From NCBI GenBank assembly GCA_037355855.1, contig CM074768.1, positions 1,612,001 to 1,676,000 on the forward strand: 64,000 nucleotides of DNA, read 5' to 3'. Origin of the DNA: Pseudo-nitzschia pungens. Its lineage: Eukaryota; Bacillariophyta; Bacillariophyceae; Bacillariales; Bacillariaceae. The notes below the pieces were generated by a model. It was not told the DNA's origin. It saw only the letters and a list, made by a program, of their open reading frames with translations, and searched no databases. Below, one piece after another: positions 11,522-26,500 of this stretch. Both the position numbers and the translations under genes were made by a program. The stretch's first letter is position 1, and every line of letters starts with the position of its first letter.

Positions 11522-14500
11522 AGAACCCTTGCCCTTGCTGCTGCTGGAGTCCTTGCCCTGGCTGCTGCTGCTGCTGCTGCTACTACTAGAACCCTTGCCC
11601 TTGCTGCTGCTGGAGTCCTTGCCCTGGCTGCTGCTGCTGCTGCTGCTACTACTAGAACCCTTGCCCTTGCTGCTGCTGGAGTCCTTGCCCTGGCTGCTGC
11701 TGCTGCTGCTGCTACTACTAGAACCCTTGCCCTTGCTGCTGCTGGAGTCCTTGCCCTGGCTGCTGCTGCTGCTGCTACTACTACTAGAACCCTTGCCCTT
11801 GCTGCTGCTGGAGTCCTTGCCCTGGCTGCTGCTGCTGCTGCTGCTGTTGGAATCCTTGCCCTTACCCTTGCTGCTATTGGAATCCTTGCCCTTGCCCTTG
11901 CCGCTGTTGGAATCCTTGCCCTTCGCTTTTCCTCCCTGATGAGCAGAAGGGGAAACAGAGGGAATGGCCGATGGAACACGGGATGGGAAATGGGAAGGAC
12001 CAGGAAAATTATCATTGGATGGTGTGAGAGAAGGAATATAGGAAGGATTTTCCGACGGAGACGTTGAAGGTATAAACGAAGGAGGTTGTGATTCGATTTC
12101 TGCTTCATCAAAACGGCTTGGTTCAACGCTTGGTTGTGTGCTTGGCATCCATGAGATTGGGTCGCTAGAGTTACAGAAATCACAGTTGTGGTCATACTTC
12201 ATTCCATGCTCACTGTCTCCGTAACAAACCCTGTTACTCAGACTGAAAGCTTTCGTTCTTCCATATTGAGTTAAAATAACACATTTGTCTCCAATTTCTT
12301 TTGTCCTCATTTCAGTGCACTGATCATTTGTAATAAACAATAGTACAGAATTTGAACTGGGTTGTGACGAACAAATCTTAGTTGCGGAAGGACAAACATA
12401 AATGTCGTTGCCACACTTGAAAGTATCTGCTGCTGGGTCATTTGTTTGACACGAGCAAATACCATTGCTTGGTACAGTGCTTGGCTCGCTACTAGGAACC
12501 ATACTTGGAACCATACTTGGAACCATGCTAGGGACCATGCTTGGAACGTTGCTGGGGACCGAACTTGGCAGGACACTTGGCAAGTCGCTTGGTACGTTAC
12601 TAGGAACCATGCTTGGACCCATGCTTGGGACCATGGTTGGTACATGGCTTGGGACGTTACTAGGAACCATGCTGGGAATCATGCTTGGTACATTGCTTGG
12701 GACGTTACTAGGAACAATGCTTGGTACATTGCTTGGAACCATGCTGGGATCATTGCTAGGGACCATGCTTGGTACGTAACTCGGTGCGTTACTCGGAACC
12801 ATGCTTGGAACATTGCTGGGAATCATGCTGGGGACCATGCTTGGAATACCAGAAGGAGAACTGCTAGGTTCCATGCTTGGAACATTGCTGGGCTTCATGC
12901 TGGGGACCATGCTTGGAACATCGCTGGGCTTCATGCTTGGAACATTGCTGGGAATCATGCTGGGGACCATGCTTGGAATACCAGAAGGAGAACTGCTAGG
13001 TTCCATGCTTGGAACATTGCTGGGCATCATGCTGGGGACCATGCTTGGAACATCGCTGGGCTTCATGCTTGGAACATTGCTGGGAATCATGCTGGGGACC
13101 ATGCTTGGAATACCAGAAGGAGAACTGCTAGGTTCCATGCTTGGAACATTGCTGGGCTTCATGCTGGGGACCATGCTTGGAACATCGCTGGGCTTCATGC
13201 TTGGAACATTGCTGGGAATCATGCTGGGGACCATGCTTGGAATACCAGAAGGAGAACTGCTAGGTTCCATGCTTGGAACATTGCTGGGCTTCATGCTGGG
13301 GACCATGCTTGGAACATCGCTGGGCTTCATGCTTGGAACATTGCTGGGAATCATGCTGGGGACCATGCTTGGAATACCAGAAGGAGAACTGCTAGGTTCC
13401 ATGCTTGGAACATTGCTGGGCTTCATGCTGGGGACCATGCTTGGAACATCGCTGGGCTTCATGCTTGGAACATTGCTGGGAATCATGCTGGGGACCATGC
13501 TTGGAATACCAGAAGGAGAACTGCTAGGTTCCATGCTTGGAACATTGCTGGGCTTCATGCTGGGGACCATGCTTGGAACATCGCTGGGCTTCATGCTTGG
13601 AACATTGCTGGGAATCATGCTGGGGACCATGCTTGGAATACCAGAAGGAGAACTGCTAGGTTCCATGCTTGGAACATTGCTGGGCTTCATGCTGGGGACC
13701 ATGCTTGGAACATCGCTGGGCTTCATGCTTGGAACATTGCTGGGAATCATGCTGGGGACCATGCTTGGAATACCAGAAGGAGAACTGCTAGGTTCCATGC
13801 TTGGAACATTGCTGGGCTTCATGCTGGGGACCATGCTTGGAACATCGCTGGGCTTCATGCTTGGAACATTGCTGGGAATCATGCTGGGGACCATGCTTGG
13901 AATACCAGAAGGAGAACTGCTAGGTTCCATGCTTGGAACATTGCTGGGCTTCATGCTGGGGACCATGCTTGGAACATCGCTGGGCTTCATGCTTGGAACA
14001 TTGCTGGGAATCATGCTGGGGACCATGCTTGGAATACCAGAAGGAGAACTGCTAGGTTCCATGCTTGGAACATTGCTGGGCTTCATGCTGGGGACCATGC
14101 TTGGAACATCGCTGGGCTTCATGCTTGGAACATTGCTGGGAATCATGCTGGGGACCATGCTTGGAATACCAGAAGGAGAACTGCTAGGTTCCATGCTTGG
14201 AACATTGCTGGGCTTCATGCTGGGGACCATGCTTGGAACATCGCTGGGCTTCATGCTTGGAACATTGCTGGGAATCATGCTGGGGACCATGCTTGGAATA
14301 CCAGAAGGAGAACTGCTAGGTTCCATGCTTGGAACATTGCTGGGCTTCATGCTGGGGACCATGCTTGGAACATCGCTGGGCTTCATGCTTGGAACATTGC
14401 TGGGAATCATGCTGGGGACCATGCTTGGAATACCAGAAGGAGAACTGCTAGGTTCCATGCTTGGAACATTGCTGGGCTTCATGCTGGGGACCATGCTTGG

Positions 14501-17500
14501 AACATCGCTGGGCTTCATGCTTGGAACATTGCTGGGAATCATGCTGGGGACCATGCTTGGAATACCAGAAGGAGAACTGCTAGGTTCCATGCTTGGAACA
14601 TTGCTGGGCTTCATGCTGGGGACCATGCTTGGAACATCGCTGGGCTTCATGCTTGGAACATTGCTGGGAATCATGCTGGGGACCATGCTTGGAATACCAG
14701 AAGGAGAACTGCTAGGTTCCATGCTTGGAACATTGCTGGGCTTCATGCTGGGGACCATGCTTGGAACATCGCTGGGCTTCATGCTTGGAACATTGCTGGG
14801 AATCATGCTGGGGACCATGCTTGGAATACCAGAAGGAGAACTGCTAGGTTCCATGCTTGGAACATTGCTGGGCTTCATGCTGGGGACCATGCTTGGAACA
14901 TCGCTGGGCTTCATGCTTGGAACATTGCTGGGAATCATGCTGGGGACCATGCTTGGAATACCAGAAGGAGAACTGCTAGGTTCCATGCTTGGAACATTGC
15001 TGGGCTTCATGCTGGGGACCATGCTTGGAACATCGCTGGGCTTCATGCTTGGAACATTGCTGGGAATCATGCTGGGGACCATGCTTGGAATACCAGAAGG
15101 AGAACTGCTAGGTTCCATGCTTGGAACATTGCTGGGCTTCATGCTGGGGACCATGCTTGGAACATCGCTGGGCTTCATGCTTGGAACATTGCTGGGAATC
15201 ATGCTGGGGACCATGCTTGGAATACCAGAAGGAGAACTGCTAGGTTCCATGCTTGGAACATTGCTGGGCTTCATGCTGGGGACCATGCTTGGAACATCGC
15301 TGGGCTTCATGCTTGGAACATTGCTGGGAATCATGCTGGGGACCATGCTTGGAATACCAGAAGGAGAACTGCTAGGTTCCATGCTTGGAACATTGCTGGG
15401 CTTCATGCTGGGGACCATGCTTGGAACATCGCTGGGCTTCATGCTTGGAACATTGCTGGGAATCATGCTGGGGACCATGCTTGGAATACCAGAAGGAGAA
15501 CTGCTAGGTTCCATGCTTGGAACATTGCTGGGCTTCATGCTGGGGACCATGCTTGGAACATCGCTGGGCTTCATGCTTGGAACATTGCTGGGAATCATGC
15601 TGGGGACCATGCTTGGAATACCAGAAGGAGAACGGCTAGGTTCCATGCTTGGAACATTGCTGGGCTTCATGCTGGGGACCATGCTTGGAACATCGCTGGG
15701 CTTCATGCTTGGAACATTGCTGGGAATCATGCTGGGGACCATGCTTGGAATACCAGAAGGAGAACTGCTAGGTTCCATGCTTGGAACATTGCTGGGCTTC
15801 ATGCTGGGGACCATGCTTGGAACATTGCTGGGCTTCATGCTTGGAACATTGCTGGGAATCATGCTGGGGACCATGCTTGGAACATTGCTGGGCTTCATGC
15901 TGGGGACCATGCTTGGAACATCGCTGGGCTTCATGCTTGGAACATTGCTGGGAATCATGCTGGGGACCATGCTTGGAATACCAGAAGGAGAACTGCTAGG
16001 TTCCATGCTTGGAACATTGCTGGGCTTCATGCTGGGGACCATGCTTGGAACATTGCTGGGCTTCATGCTTGGAACATTGCTGGGAATCATGCTGGGGACC
16101 ATGCTTGGAACATTGCTGGGCTTCATGCTGGGGACCATGCTTGGAACATCGCTGGGCTTCATGCTTGGAACATTGCTGGGAATCATGCTGGGGACCATGC
16201 TTGGAATACCAGAAGGAGAACTGCTAGGTTCCATGCTTGGAACATTGCTGGGCTCCATGCTGGGGACCATGCTTGGAACATCGCTGGGCTTCATGCTTGG
16301 AACATTGCTGGGAATCATGCTGGGGACCATGCTTGGAATACCAGAAGGAGAACTGCTAGGTTCCATGCTTGGAACATTGCTGGGCTTCATGCTGGGGACC
16401 ATGCTTGGAACATCGCTGGGCTTCATGCTTGGAACATTGCTGGGAATCATGCTGGGGACCATGCTTGGAATACCAGAAGGAGAACTGCTAGGTTCCATGC
16501 TTGGAACATTGCTGGGCTTCATGCTGGGGACCATGCTTGGAACATCGCTGGGCTTCATGCTTGGAACATTGCTGGGAATCATGCTGGGGACCATGCTTGG
16601 AATACCAGAAGGAGAACTGCTAGGTTCCATGCTTGGAACATTGCTGGGCTTCATGCTGGGGACCATGCTTGGAACATTGCTGGGCTTCATGCTTGGAACA
16701 TTGCTGGGAATCATGCTGAGGACCATGCTTGGAACATTGCTGGGCTTCATGCTGGGGACCATGCTTGGAACATCGCTGGGCTTCATGCTTGGAACATTGC
16801 TGGGAATCATGCTGGGGACCATGCTTGGAATACCAGAAGGAGAACTGCTAGGTTCCATGCTTGGAACATTGCTGGGCTTCATGCTGGGGACCATGCTTGG
16901 AACATTGCTGGGCTTCATGCTTGGAACATTGCTGGGAATCATGCTGGGGACCATGCTTGGAACATTGCTGGGCTTCATGCTGGGGACCATGCTTGGAACA
17001 TCGCTGGGCTTCATGCTTGGAACATTGCTGGGAATCATGCTGGGGACCATGCTTGGAATACCAGAAGGAGAACTGCTAGGTTCCATGCTTGGAACATTGC
17101 TGGGCTCCATGCTGGGGACCATGCTTGGAACATCGCTGGGCTTCATGCTTGGAACATTGCTGGGAATCATGCTGGGGACCATGCTTGGAATACCAGAAGG
17201 AGAACTGCTAGGTTCCATGCTTGGAACATTGCTGGGCTTCATGCTGGGGACCATGCTTGGAACATCGCTGGGCTTCATGCTTGGAACATTGCTGGGAATC
17301 ATGCTGGGGACCATGCTTGGAATACCAGAAGGAGAACTGCTAGGTTCCATGCTTGGAACATTGCTGGGCTTCATGCTGGGGACCATGCTTGGAACATTGC
17401 TGGGCTTCATGCTTGGAACATTGCTGGGAATCATGCTGAGGACCATGCTTGGAACATTGCTGGGCTTCATGCTGGGGACCATGCTTGGAACATCGCTGGG

Positions 17501-20500
17501 CTTCATGCTTGGAACATTGCTGGGAATCATGCTGGGGACCATGCTTGGAATACCAGAAGGAGAACTGCTAGGTTCCATGCTTGGAACATTGCTGGGCTTC
17601 ATGCTGGGGACCATGCTTGGAACATTGCTGGGCTTCATGCTTGGAACATTGCTGGGAATCATGCTGGGGACCATGCTTGGAACATTGCTGGGCTTCATGC
17701 TGGGGTCCATGCTTGGAACATCGCTGGGCTTCATGCTTGGAACATTGCTGGGAATCATGCTGGGGACCATGCTTGGAATACCAGAAGGAGAACTGCTAGG
17801 TTCCATGCTTGGAACATTGCTGGGCTCCATGCTGGGGACCATGCTTGGAACATCGCTGGGCTTCATGCTTGGAACATTGCTGGGAATCATGCTGGGGACC
17901 ATGCTTGGAATACCAGAAGGAGAACGGCTAGGTTCCATGCTTGGAACATTGCTGGGCTTCATGCTGGGGACCATGCTTGGAACATCGCTGGGCTTCATGC
18001 TTGGAACATTGCTGGGAATCATGCTGGGGACCATGCTTGGAATACCAGAAGGAGAACTGCTAGGTTCCATGCTTGGAACATTGCTGGGCTTCATGCTGGG
18101 GACCATGCTTGGAACATTGCTGGGCTTCATGCTTGGAACATTGCTGGGAATCATGCTGGGGACCATGCTTGGAACATTGCTGGGCTTCATGCTGGGGACC
18201 ATGCTTGGAACATCGCTGGGCTTCATGCTTGGAACATTGCTGGGAATCATGCTGGGGACCATGCTTGGAATACCAGAAGGAGAACTGCTAGGTTCCATGC
18301 TTGGAACATTGCTGGGCTTCATGCTGGGGACCATGCTTGGAACATTGCTGGGCTTCATGCTTTGAACATTGCTGGGAATCATGCTGGGGACCATGCTTGG
18401 AACATTGCTGGGCTTCATGCTGGGGACCATGCTTGGAACATCGCTGGGCTTCATGCTTGGAACATTGCTGGGAATCATGCTGGGGACCATGCTTGGAATA
18501 CCAGAAGGAGAACTGCTAGGTTCCATGCTTGGAACATTGCTGGGCTTCATGCTGGGGACCATGCTTGGAACATTGCTGGGCTTCATGCTTGGAACATTGC
18601 TGGGAATCATGCTGGGGACCATGCTTGGAACATTGCTGGGCTTCATGCTGGGGTCCATGCTTGGAACATCGCTGGGCTTCATGCTTGGAACATTGCTGGG
18701 AATCATGCTGGGGACCATGCTTGGAATACCAGAAGGAGAACTGCTAGGTTCCATGCTTGGAACATTGCTGGGCTTCATGCTGGGGACCATGCTTGGAACA
18801 TTGCTGGGCTTCATGCTTGGAACATTGCTGGGAATCATGCTGGGGACCATGCTTGGAACATTGCTGGGCTTCATGCTGGGGACCATGCTTGGAACATCGC
18901 TGGGCTTCATGCTTGGAACATCGCTGGGCTTCATGCTTGGAACATTGCTGGGAATCATGCTGGGGACCATGCTTGGAATACCAGAAGGAGAACTGCTAGG
19001 TTCCATGCTTGGAACATTGCTGGGCTTCATGCTGGGGACCATGCTTGGAACATCGCTGGGCTTCATGCTTGGAACATTGCTGGGAATCATGCTGGGGACC
19101 ATGCTTGGAATACCAGAAGGAGAACTGCTAGGTTCCATGCTTGGAACATTGCTGGGCTTCATGCTGGGGACCATGCTTGGAACATCGCTGGGCTTCATGC
19201 TTGGAACATTGCTGGGAATCATGCTGGGGACCATGCTTGGAATACCAGAAGGAGAACTGCTAGGTTCCATGCTTGGAACATTGCTGGGCTTCATGCTGGG
19301 GACCATGCTTGGAACATTGCTGGGCTTCATGCTTGGAACATTGCTGGGAATCATGCTGAGGACCATGCTTGGAACATTGCTGGGCTTCATGCTGGGGACC
19401 ATGCTTGGAACATCGCTGGGCTTCATGCTTGGAACATTGCTGGGAATCATGCTGGGGACCATGCTTGGAATACCAGAAGGAGAACTGCTAGGTTCCATGC
19501 TTGGAACATTGCTGGGCTTCATGCTGGGGACCATGCTTGGAACATTGCTGGGCTTCATGCTTGGAACATTGCTGGGAATCATGCTGGGGACCATGCTTGG
19601 AACATTGCTGGGCTTCATGCTGGGGACCATGCTTGGAACATAGCTGGGCTTCATGCTTGGAACATTGCTGGGAATCATGCTGGGGACCATGCTTGGAATA
19701 CCAGAAGGAGAACTGCTAGGTTCCATGCTTGGAACATTGCTGGGCTTCATGCTGGGGACCATGCTTGGAACATCGCTGGGCTTCATGCTTGGAACATTGC
19801 TGGGAATCATGCTGGGGACCATGCTTGGAATACCAGAAGGAGAACTGCTAGGTTCCATGCTTGGAACATTGCTGGGCTTCATGCTGGGGACCATGCTTGG
19901 AACATTGCTGGGCTTCATGCTTGGAACATTGCTGGGAATCATGCTGGGGACCATGCTTGGAACATTGCTGGGCTTCATGCTGGGGACCATGCTTGGAATA
20001 CCAGAAGGAGAACTGCTAGGTTCCATGCTTGGAACATTGCTGGGCTTCATGCTGGGGACCATGCTTGGAACATCGCTGGGCTTCATGCTTGGAACATTGC
20101 TGGGAATCATGCTGGGGACCATGCTTGGAATACCAGAAGGAGAACTGCTAGGTTCCATGCTTGGAACATTGCTGGGCTTCATGCTGGGGACCATGCTTGG
20201 AACATTGCTGGGCTTCATGCTTGGAACATTGCTGGGAATCATGCTGGGGACCATGCTTGGAACATTGCTGGGCTTCATGCTGGGGACCATGCTTGGAACA
20301 TCGCTGGGCTTCATGCTTGGAACATTGCTGGGAATCATGCTGGGGACCATGCTTGGAATACCAGAAGGAGAACTGCTAGGTTCCATGCTTGGAACATTGC
20401 TGGGCTTCATGCTGGGGACCATGCTTGGAACATCGCTGGGCTTCATGCTTGGAACATTGCTGGGAATCATGCTGGGGACCATGCTTGGAATACCAGAAGG

Positions 20501-23500
20501 AGAACTGCTAGGTTCCATGCTTGGAACATTGCTGGGCTTCATGCTGGGGACCATGCTTGGAACATTGCTGGGCTTCATGCTTGGAACATTGCTGGGAATC
20601 ATGCTGGGGACCATGCTTGGAACATTGCTGGGCTTCATGCTGGGGACCATGCTTGGAACATCGCTGGGCTTCATGCTTGGAACATTGCTGGGAATCATGC
20701 TGGGGACCATGCTTGGAATACCAGAAGGAGAACTGCTAGGTTCCATGCTTGGAACATTGCTGGGCTTCATGCTGGGGACCATGCTTGGAACATCGCTGGG
20801 CTTCATGCTTGGAACATTGCTGGGAATCATGCTGGGGACCATGCTTGGAATACCAGAAGGAGAACTGCTAGGTTCCATGCTTGGAACATTGCTGGGCTTC
20901 ATGCTGGGGACCATGCTTGGAACATCGCTGGGCTTCATGCTTGGAACATTGCTGGGAATCATGCTGGGGACCATGCTTGGAATACCAGAAGGAGAACTGC
21001 TAGGTTCCATGCTTGGAACATTGCTGGGCTTCATGCTGGGGACCATGCTTGGAACATCGCTGGGCTTCATGCTTGGAACATTGCTGGGAATCATGCTGGG
21101 GACCATGCTTGGAATACCAGAAGGAGAACTGCTAGGTTCCATGCTTGGAACATTGCTGGGCTTCATGCTGGGGACCATGCTTGGAACATTGCTGGGCTTC
21201 ATGCTTGGAACATTGCTGGGAATCATGCTGGGGACCATGCTTGGAACATTGCTGGGCTTCATGCTGGGGACCATGCTTGGAACATCGCTGGGCTTCATGC
21301 TTGGAACATTGCTGGGAATCATGCTGGGGACCATGCTTGGAATACCAGAAGGAGAACTGCTAGGTTCCATGCTTGGAACATTGCTGGGCTTCATGCTGGG
21401 GACCATGCTTGGAACATCGCTGGGCTTCATGCTTGGAACATTGCTGGGAATCATGCTGGGGACCATGCTTGGAATACCAGAAGGAGAACTGCTAGGTTCC
21501 ATGCTTGGAACATTGCTGGGCTTCATGCTGGGGACCATGCTTGGAACATCGCTGGGCTTCATGCTTGGAACATTGCTGGGAATCATGCTGGGGACCATGC
21601 TTGGAATACCAGAAGGAGAACTGCTAGGTTCCATGCTTGGAACATTGCTGGGCTTCATGCTGGGGACCATGCTTGGAACATCGCTGGGCTTCATGCTTGG
21701 AACATTGCTGGGCTTCATGCTGGGGACCATGCTTGGAACATTGCTGGGCTTCATGCTTGGAACATTGCTGGGAATCATGCTGGGGACCATGCTTGGAACA
21801 TTGCTGGGCTTCATGCTGGGGACCATGCTTGGAACATCGCTGGGCTTCATGCTTGGAACATTGCTGGGAATCATGCTGGGGACCATGCTTGGAATACCAG
21901 AAGGAGAACTGCTAGGTTCCATGCTTGGAACATTGCTGGGCTTCATGCTGGGGACCATGCTTGGAACATCGCTGGGCTTCATGCTTGGAACATTGCTGGG
22001 AATCATGCTGGGGACCATGCTTGGAATACCAGAAGGAGAACTGCTAGGTTCCATGCTTGGAACATTGCTGGGCTTCATGCTGGGGACCATGCTTGGAACA
22101 TCGCTGGGCTTCATGCTTGGAACATTGCTGGGAATCATGCTGGGGACCATGCTTGGAATACCAGAAGGAGAACTGCTAGGTTCCATGCTTGGAACATTGC
22201 TGGGCTTCATGCTGGGGACCATGCTTGGAACATCGCTGGGCTTCATGCTTGGAACATTGCTGGGAATCATGCTGGGGACCATGCTTGGAATACCAGAAGG
22301 AGAACTGCTAGGTTCCATGCTTGGAACATTGCTGGGCTTCATGCTGGGGACCATGCTTGGAACATCGCTGGGCTTCATGCTTGGAACATTGCTGGGAATC
22401 ATGCTGGGGACCATGCTTGGAATACCAGAAGGAGAACTGCTAGGTTCCATGCTTGGAACATTGCTGGGCTTCATGCTGGGGACCATGCTTGGAACATCGC
22501 TGGGCTTCATGCTTGGAACATTGCTGGGAATCATGCTGGGGACCATGCTTGGAATACCAGAAGGAGAACTGCTAGGTTCCATGCTTGGAACATTGCTGGG
22601 CTTCATGCTGGGGACCATGCTTGGAACATCGCTGGGCTTCATGCTTGGAACATTGCTGGGAATCATGCTGGGGACCATGCTTGGAATACCAGAAGGAGAA
22701 CTGCTAGGTTCCATGCTTGGAACATTGCTGGGCTTCATGCTGGGGACCATGCTTGGAACATCGCTGGGCTTCATGCTTGGAACATTGCTGGGAATCATGC
22801 TGGGGACCATGCTTGGAATACCAGAAGGAGAACTGCTAGGTTCCATGCTTGGAACATTGCTGGGCTTCATGCTGGGGACCATGCTTGGAACATCGCTGGG
22901 CTTCATGCTTGGAACATTGCTGGGAATCATGCTGGGGACCATGCTTGGAATACCAGAAGGAGAACTGCTAGGTTCCATGCTTGGAACATTGCTGGGCTTC
23001 ATGCTGGGGACCATGCTTGGAACATCGCTGGGCTTCATGCTTGGAACATTGCTGGGAATCATGCTGGGGACCATGCTTGGAATACCAGAAGGAGAACTGC
23101 TAGGTTCCATGCTTGGAACATTGCTGGGCTTCATGCTGGGGACCATGCTTGGAACATCGCTGGGCTTCATGCTTGGAACATTGCTGGGAATCATGCTGGG
23201 GACCATGCTTGGAATACCAGAAGGAGAACTGCTAGGTTCCATGCTTGGAACATTGCTGGGCTTCATGCTGGGGACCATGCTTGGAACATCGCTGGGCTTC
23301 ATGCTTGGAACATTGCTGGGAATCATGCTGGGGACCATGCTTGGAATACCAGAAGGAGAACTGCTAGGTTCCATGCTTGGAACATTGCTGGGCTTCATGC
23401 TGGGGACCATGCTTGGAACATCGCTGGGCTTCATGCTTGGAACATTGCTGGGAATCATGCTGGGGACCATGCTTGGAACATTGCTGGGCTTCATGCTGGG

Positions 23501-26500
23501 GACCATGCTTGGAACATCGCTGGGCTTCATGCTTGGAACATTGCTGGGAATCATGCTGGGGACCATGCTTGGAATACCAGAAGGAGAACTGCTAGGTTCC
23601 ATGCTTGGAACATTGCTGGGCTTCATGCTGGGGACCATGCTTGGAACATCGCTGGGCTTCATGCTTGGAACATTGCTGGGAATCATGCTGGGGACCATGC
23701 TTGGAATACCAGAAGGAGAACTGCTAGGTTCCATGCTTGGAACATTGCTGGGCTTCATGCTGGGGACCATGCTTGGAACATTGCTGGGCTTCATGCTTGG
23801 AACATTGCTGGGAATCATGCTGGGGACCATGCTTGGAATACCAGAAGGAGAACTGCTAGGTTCCATGCTTGGAACATTGCTGGGCTTCATGCTGGGGACC
23901 ATGCTTGGAACATCGCTGGGCTTCATGCTTGGAACATTGCTGGGCTTCATGCTGGGGACCATGCTTGGAACATTGCTGGGCTTCATGCTTGGAACATTGC
24001 TGGGAATCATGCTGGGGACCATGCTTGGAACATTGCTGGGCTTCATGCTGGGGACCATGCTTGGAACATCGCTGGGCTTCATGCTTGGAACATTGCTGGG
24101 AATCATGCTGGGGACCATGCTTGGAATACCAGAAGGAGAACTGCTAGGTTCCATGCTTGGAACATTGCTGGGCTTCATGCTGGGGACCATGCTTGGAACA
24201 TCGCTGGGCTTCATGCTTGGAACATTGCTGGGAATCATGCTGGGGACCATGCTTGGAATACCAGAAGGAGAACTGCTAGGTTCCATGCTTGGAACATTGC
24301 TGGGCTTCATGCTGGGGACCATGCTTGGAACATTGCTGGGCTTCATGCTTGGAACATTGCTGGGAATCATGCTGGGGACCATGCTTGGAATACCAGAAGG
24401 AGAACTGCTAGGTTCCATGCTTGGAACATTGCTGGGCTTCATGCTGGGGACCATGCTTGGAACATCGCTGGGCTTCATGCTTGGAACATTGCTGGGCTTC
24501 ATGCTGGGGACCATGCTTGGAACATTGCTGGGCTTCATGCTTGGAACATTGCTGGGAATCATGCTGGGGACCATGCTTGGAACATTGCTGGGCTTCATGC
24601 TGGGGACCATGCTTGGAACATCGCTGGGCTTCATGCTTGGAACATTGCTGGGAATCATGCTGGGGACCATGCTTGGAATACCAGAAGGAGAACTGCTAGG
24701 TTCCATGCTTGGAACATTGCTGGGCTTCATGCTGGGGACCATGCTTGGAACATCGCTGGGCTTCATGCTTGGAACATTGCTGGGAATCATGCTGGGGACC
24801 ATGCTTGGAACATTGCTGGGCTTCATGCTGGGGACCATGCTTGGAACATCGCTGGGCTTCATGCTTGGAACATTGCTGGGAATCATGCTGGGGACCATGC
24901 TTGGAATACCAGAAGGAGAACTGCTAGGTTCCATGCTTGGAACATTGCTGGGCTTCATGCTGGGGACCATGCTTGGAACATCGCTGGGCTTCATGCTTGG
25001 AACATTGCTGGGAATCATGCTGGGGACCATGCTTGGAATACCAGAAGGAGAACTGCTAGGTTCCATGCTTGGAACATTGCTGGGCTTCATGCTGGGGACC
25101 ATGCTTGGAACATCGCTGGGCTTCATGCTTGGAACATTGCTGGGAATCATGCTGGGGACCATGCTTGGAATACCAGAAGGAGAACTGCTAGGTTCCATGC
25201 TTGGAACATTGCTGGGCTTCATGCTGGGGACCATGCTTGGAACATCGCTGGGCTTCATGCTTGGAACATTGCTGGGAATCATGCTGGGGACCATGCTTGG
25301 AATACCAGAAGGAGAACTGCTAGGTTCCATGCTTGGAACATTGCTGGGCTTCATGCTGGGGACCATGCTTGGAACATCGCTGGGCTTCATGCTTGGAACA
25401 TTGCTGGGAATCATGCTGGGGACCATGCTTGGAATACCAGAAGGAGAACTGCTAGGTTCCATGCTTGGAACATTGCTGGGCTTCATGCTGGGGACCATGC
25501 TTGGAACATCGCTGGGCTTCATGCTTGGAACATTGCTGGGAATCATGCTGGGGACCATGCTTGGAATACCAGAAGGAGAACTGCTAGGTTCCATGCTTGG
25601 AACATTGCTGGGCTTCATGCTGGGGACCATGCTTGGAACATCGCTGGGCTTCATGCTTGGAACATTGCTGGGAATCATGCTGGGGACCATGCTTGGAATA
25701 CCAGAAGGAGAACTGCTAGGTTCCATGCTTGGAACATTGCTGGGCTTCATGCTGGGGACCATGCTTGGAACATCGCTGGGCTTCATGCTTGGAACATTGC
25801 TGGGAATCATGCTGGGGACCATGCTTGGAATACCAGAAGGAGAACTGCTAGGTTCCATGCTTGGAACATTGCTGGGCTTCATGCTGGGGACCATGCTTGG
25901 AACATCGCTGGGCTTCATGCTTGGAACATTGCTGGGAATCATGCTGGGGACCATGCTTGGAATACCAGAAGGAGAACTGCTAGGTTCCATGCTTGGAACA
26001 TTGCTGGGCTTCATGCTGGGGACCATGCTTGGAACATCGCTGGGCTTCATGCTTGGAACATTGCTGGGAATCATGCTGGGGACCATGCTTGGAATACCAG
26101 AAGGAGAACTGCTAGGTTCCATGCTTGGAACATTGCTGGGCTTCATGCTGGGGACCATGCTTGGAACATCGCTGGGCTTCATGCTTGGAACATTGCTGGG
26201 AATCATGCTGGGGACCATGCTTGGAATACCAGAAGGAGAACTGCTAGGTTCCATGCTTGGAACATTGCTGGGCTTCATGCTGGGGACCATGCTTGGAACA
26301 TCGCTGGGCTTCATGCTTGGAACATTGCTGGGAATCATGCTGGGGACCATGCTTGGAATACCAGAAGGAGAACTGCTAGGTTCCATGCTTGGAACATTGC
26401 TGGGCTTCATGCTGGGGACCATGCTTGGAACATCGCTGGGCTTCATGCTTGGAACATTGCTGGGAATCATGCTGGGGACCATGCTTGGAATACCAGAAGG

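Noticed and set aside
10944..12067. Poly-Leu and poly-Ala plus-strand ORFs
   Set aside because: CTG-tract shadows of the Ser/Lys-rich tail.
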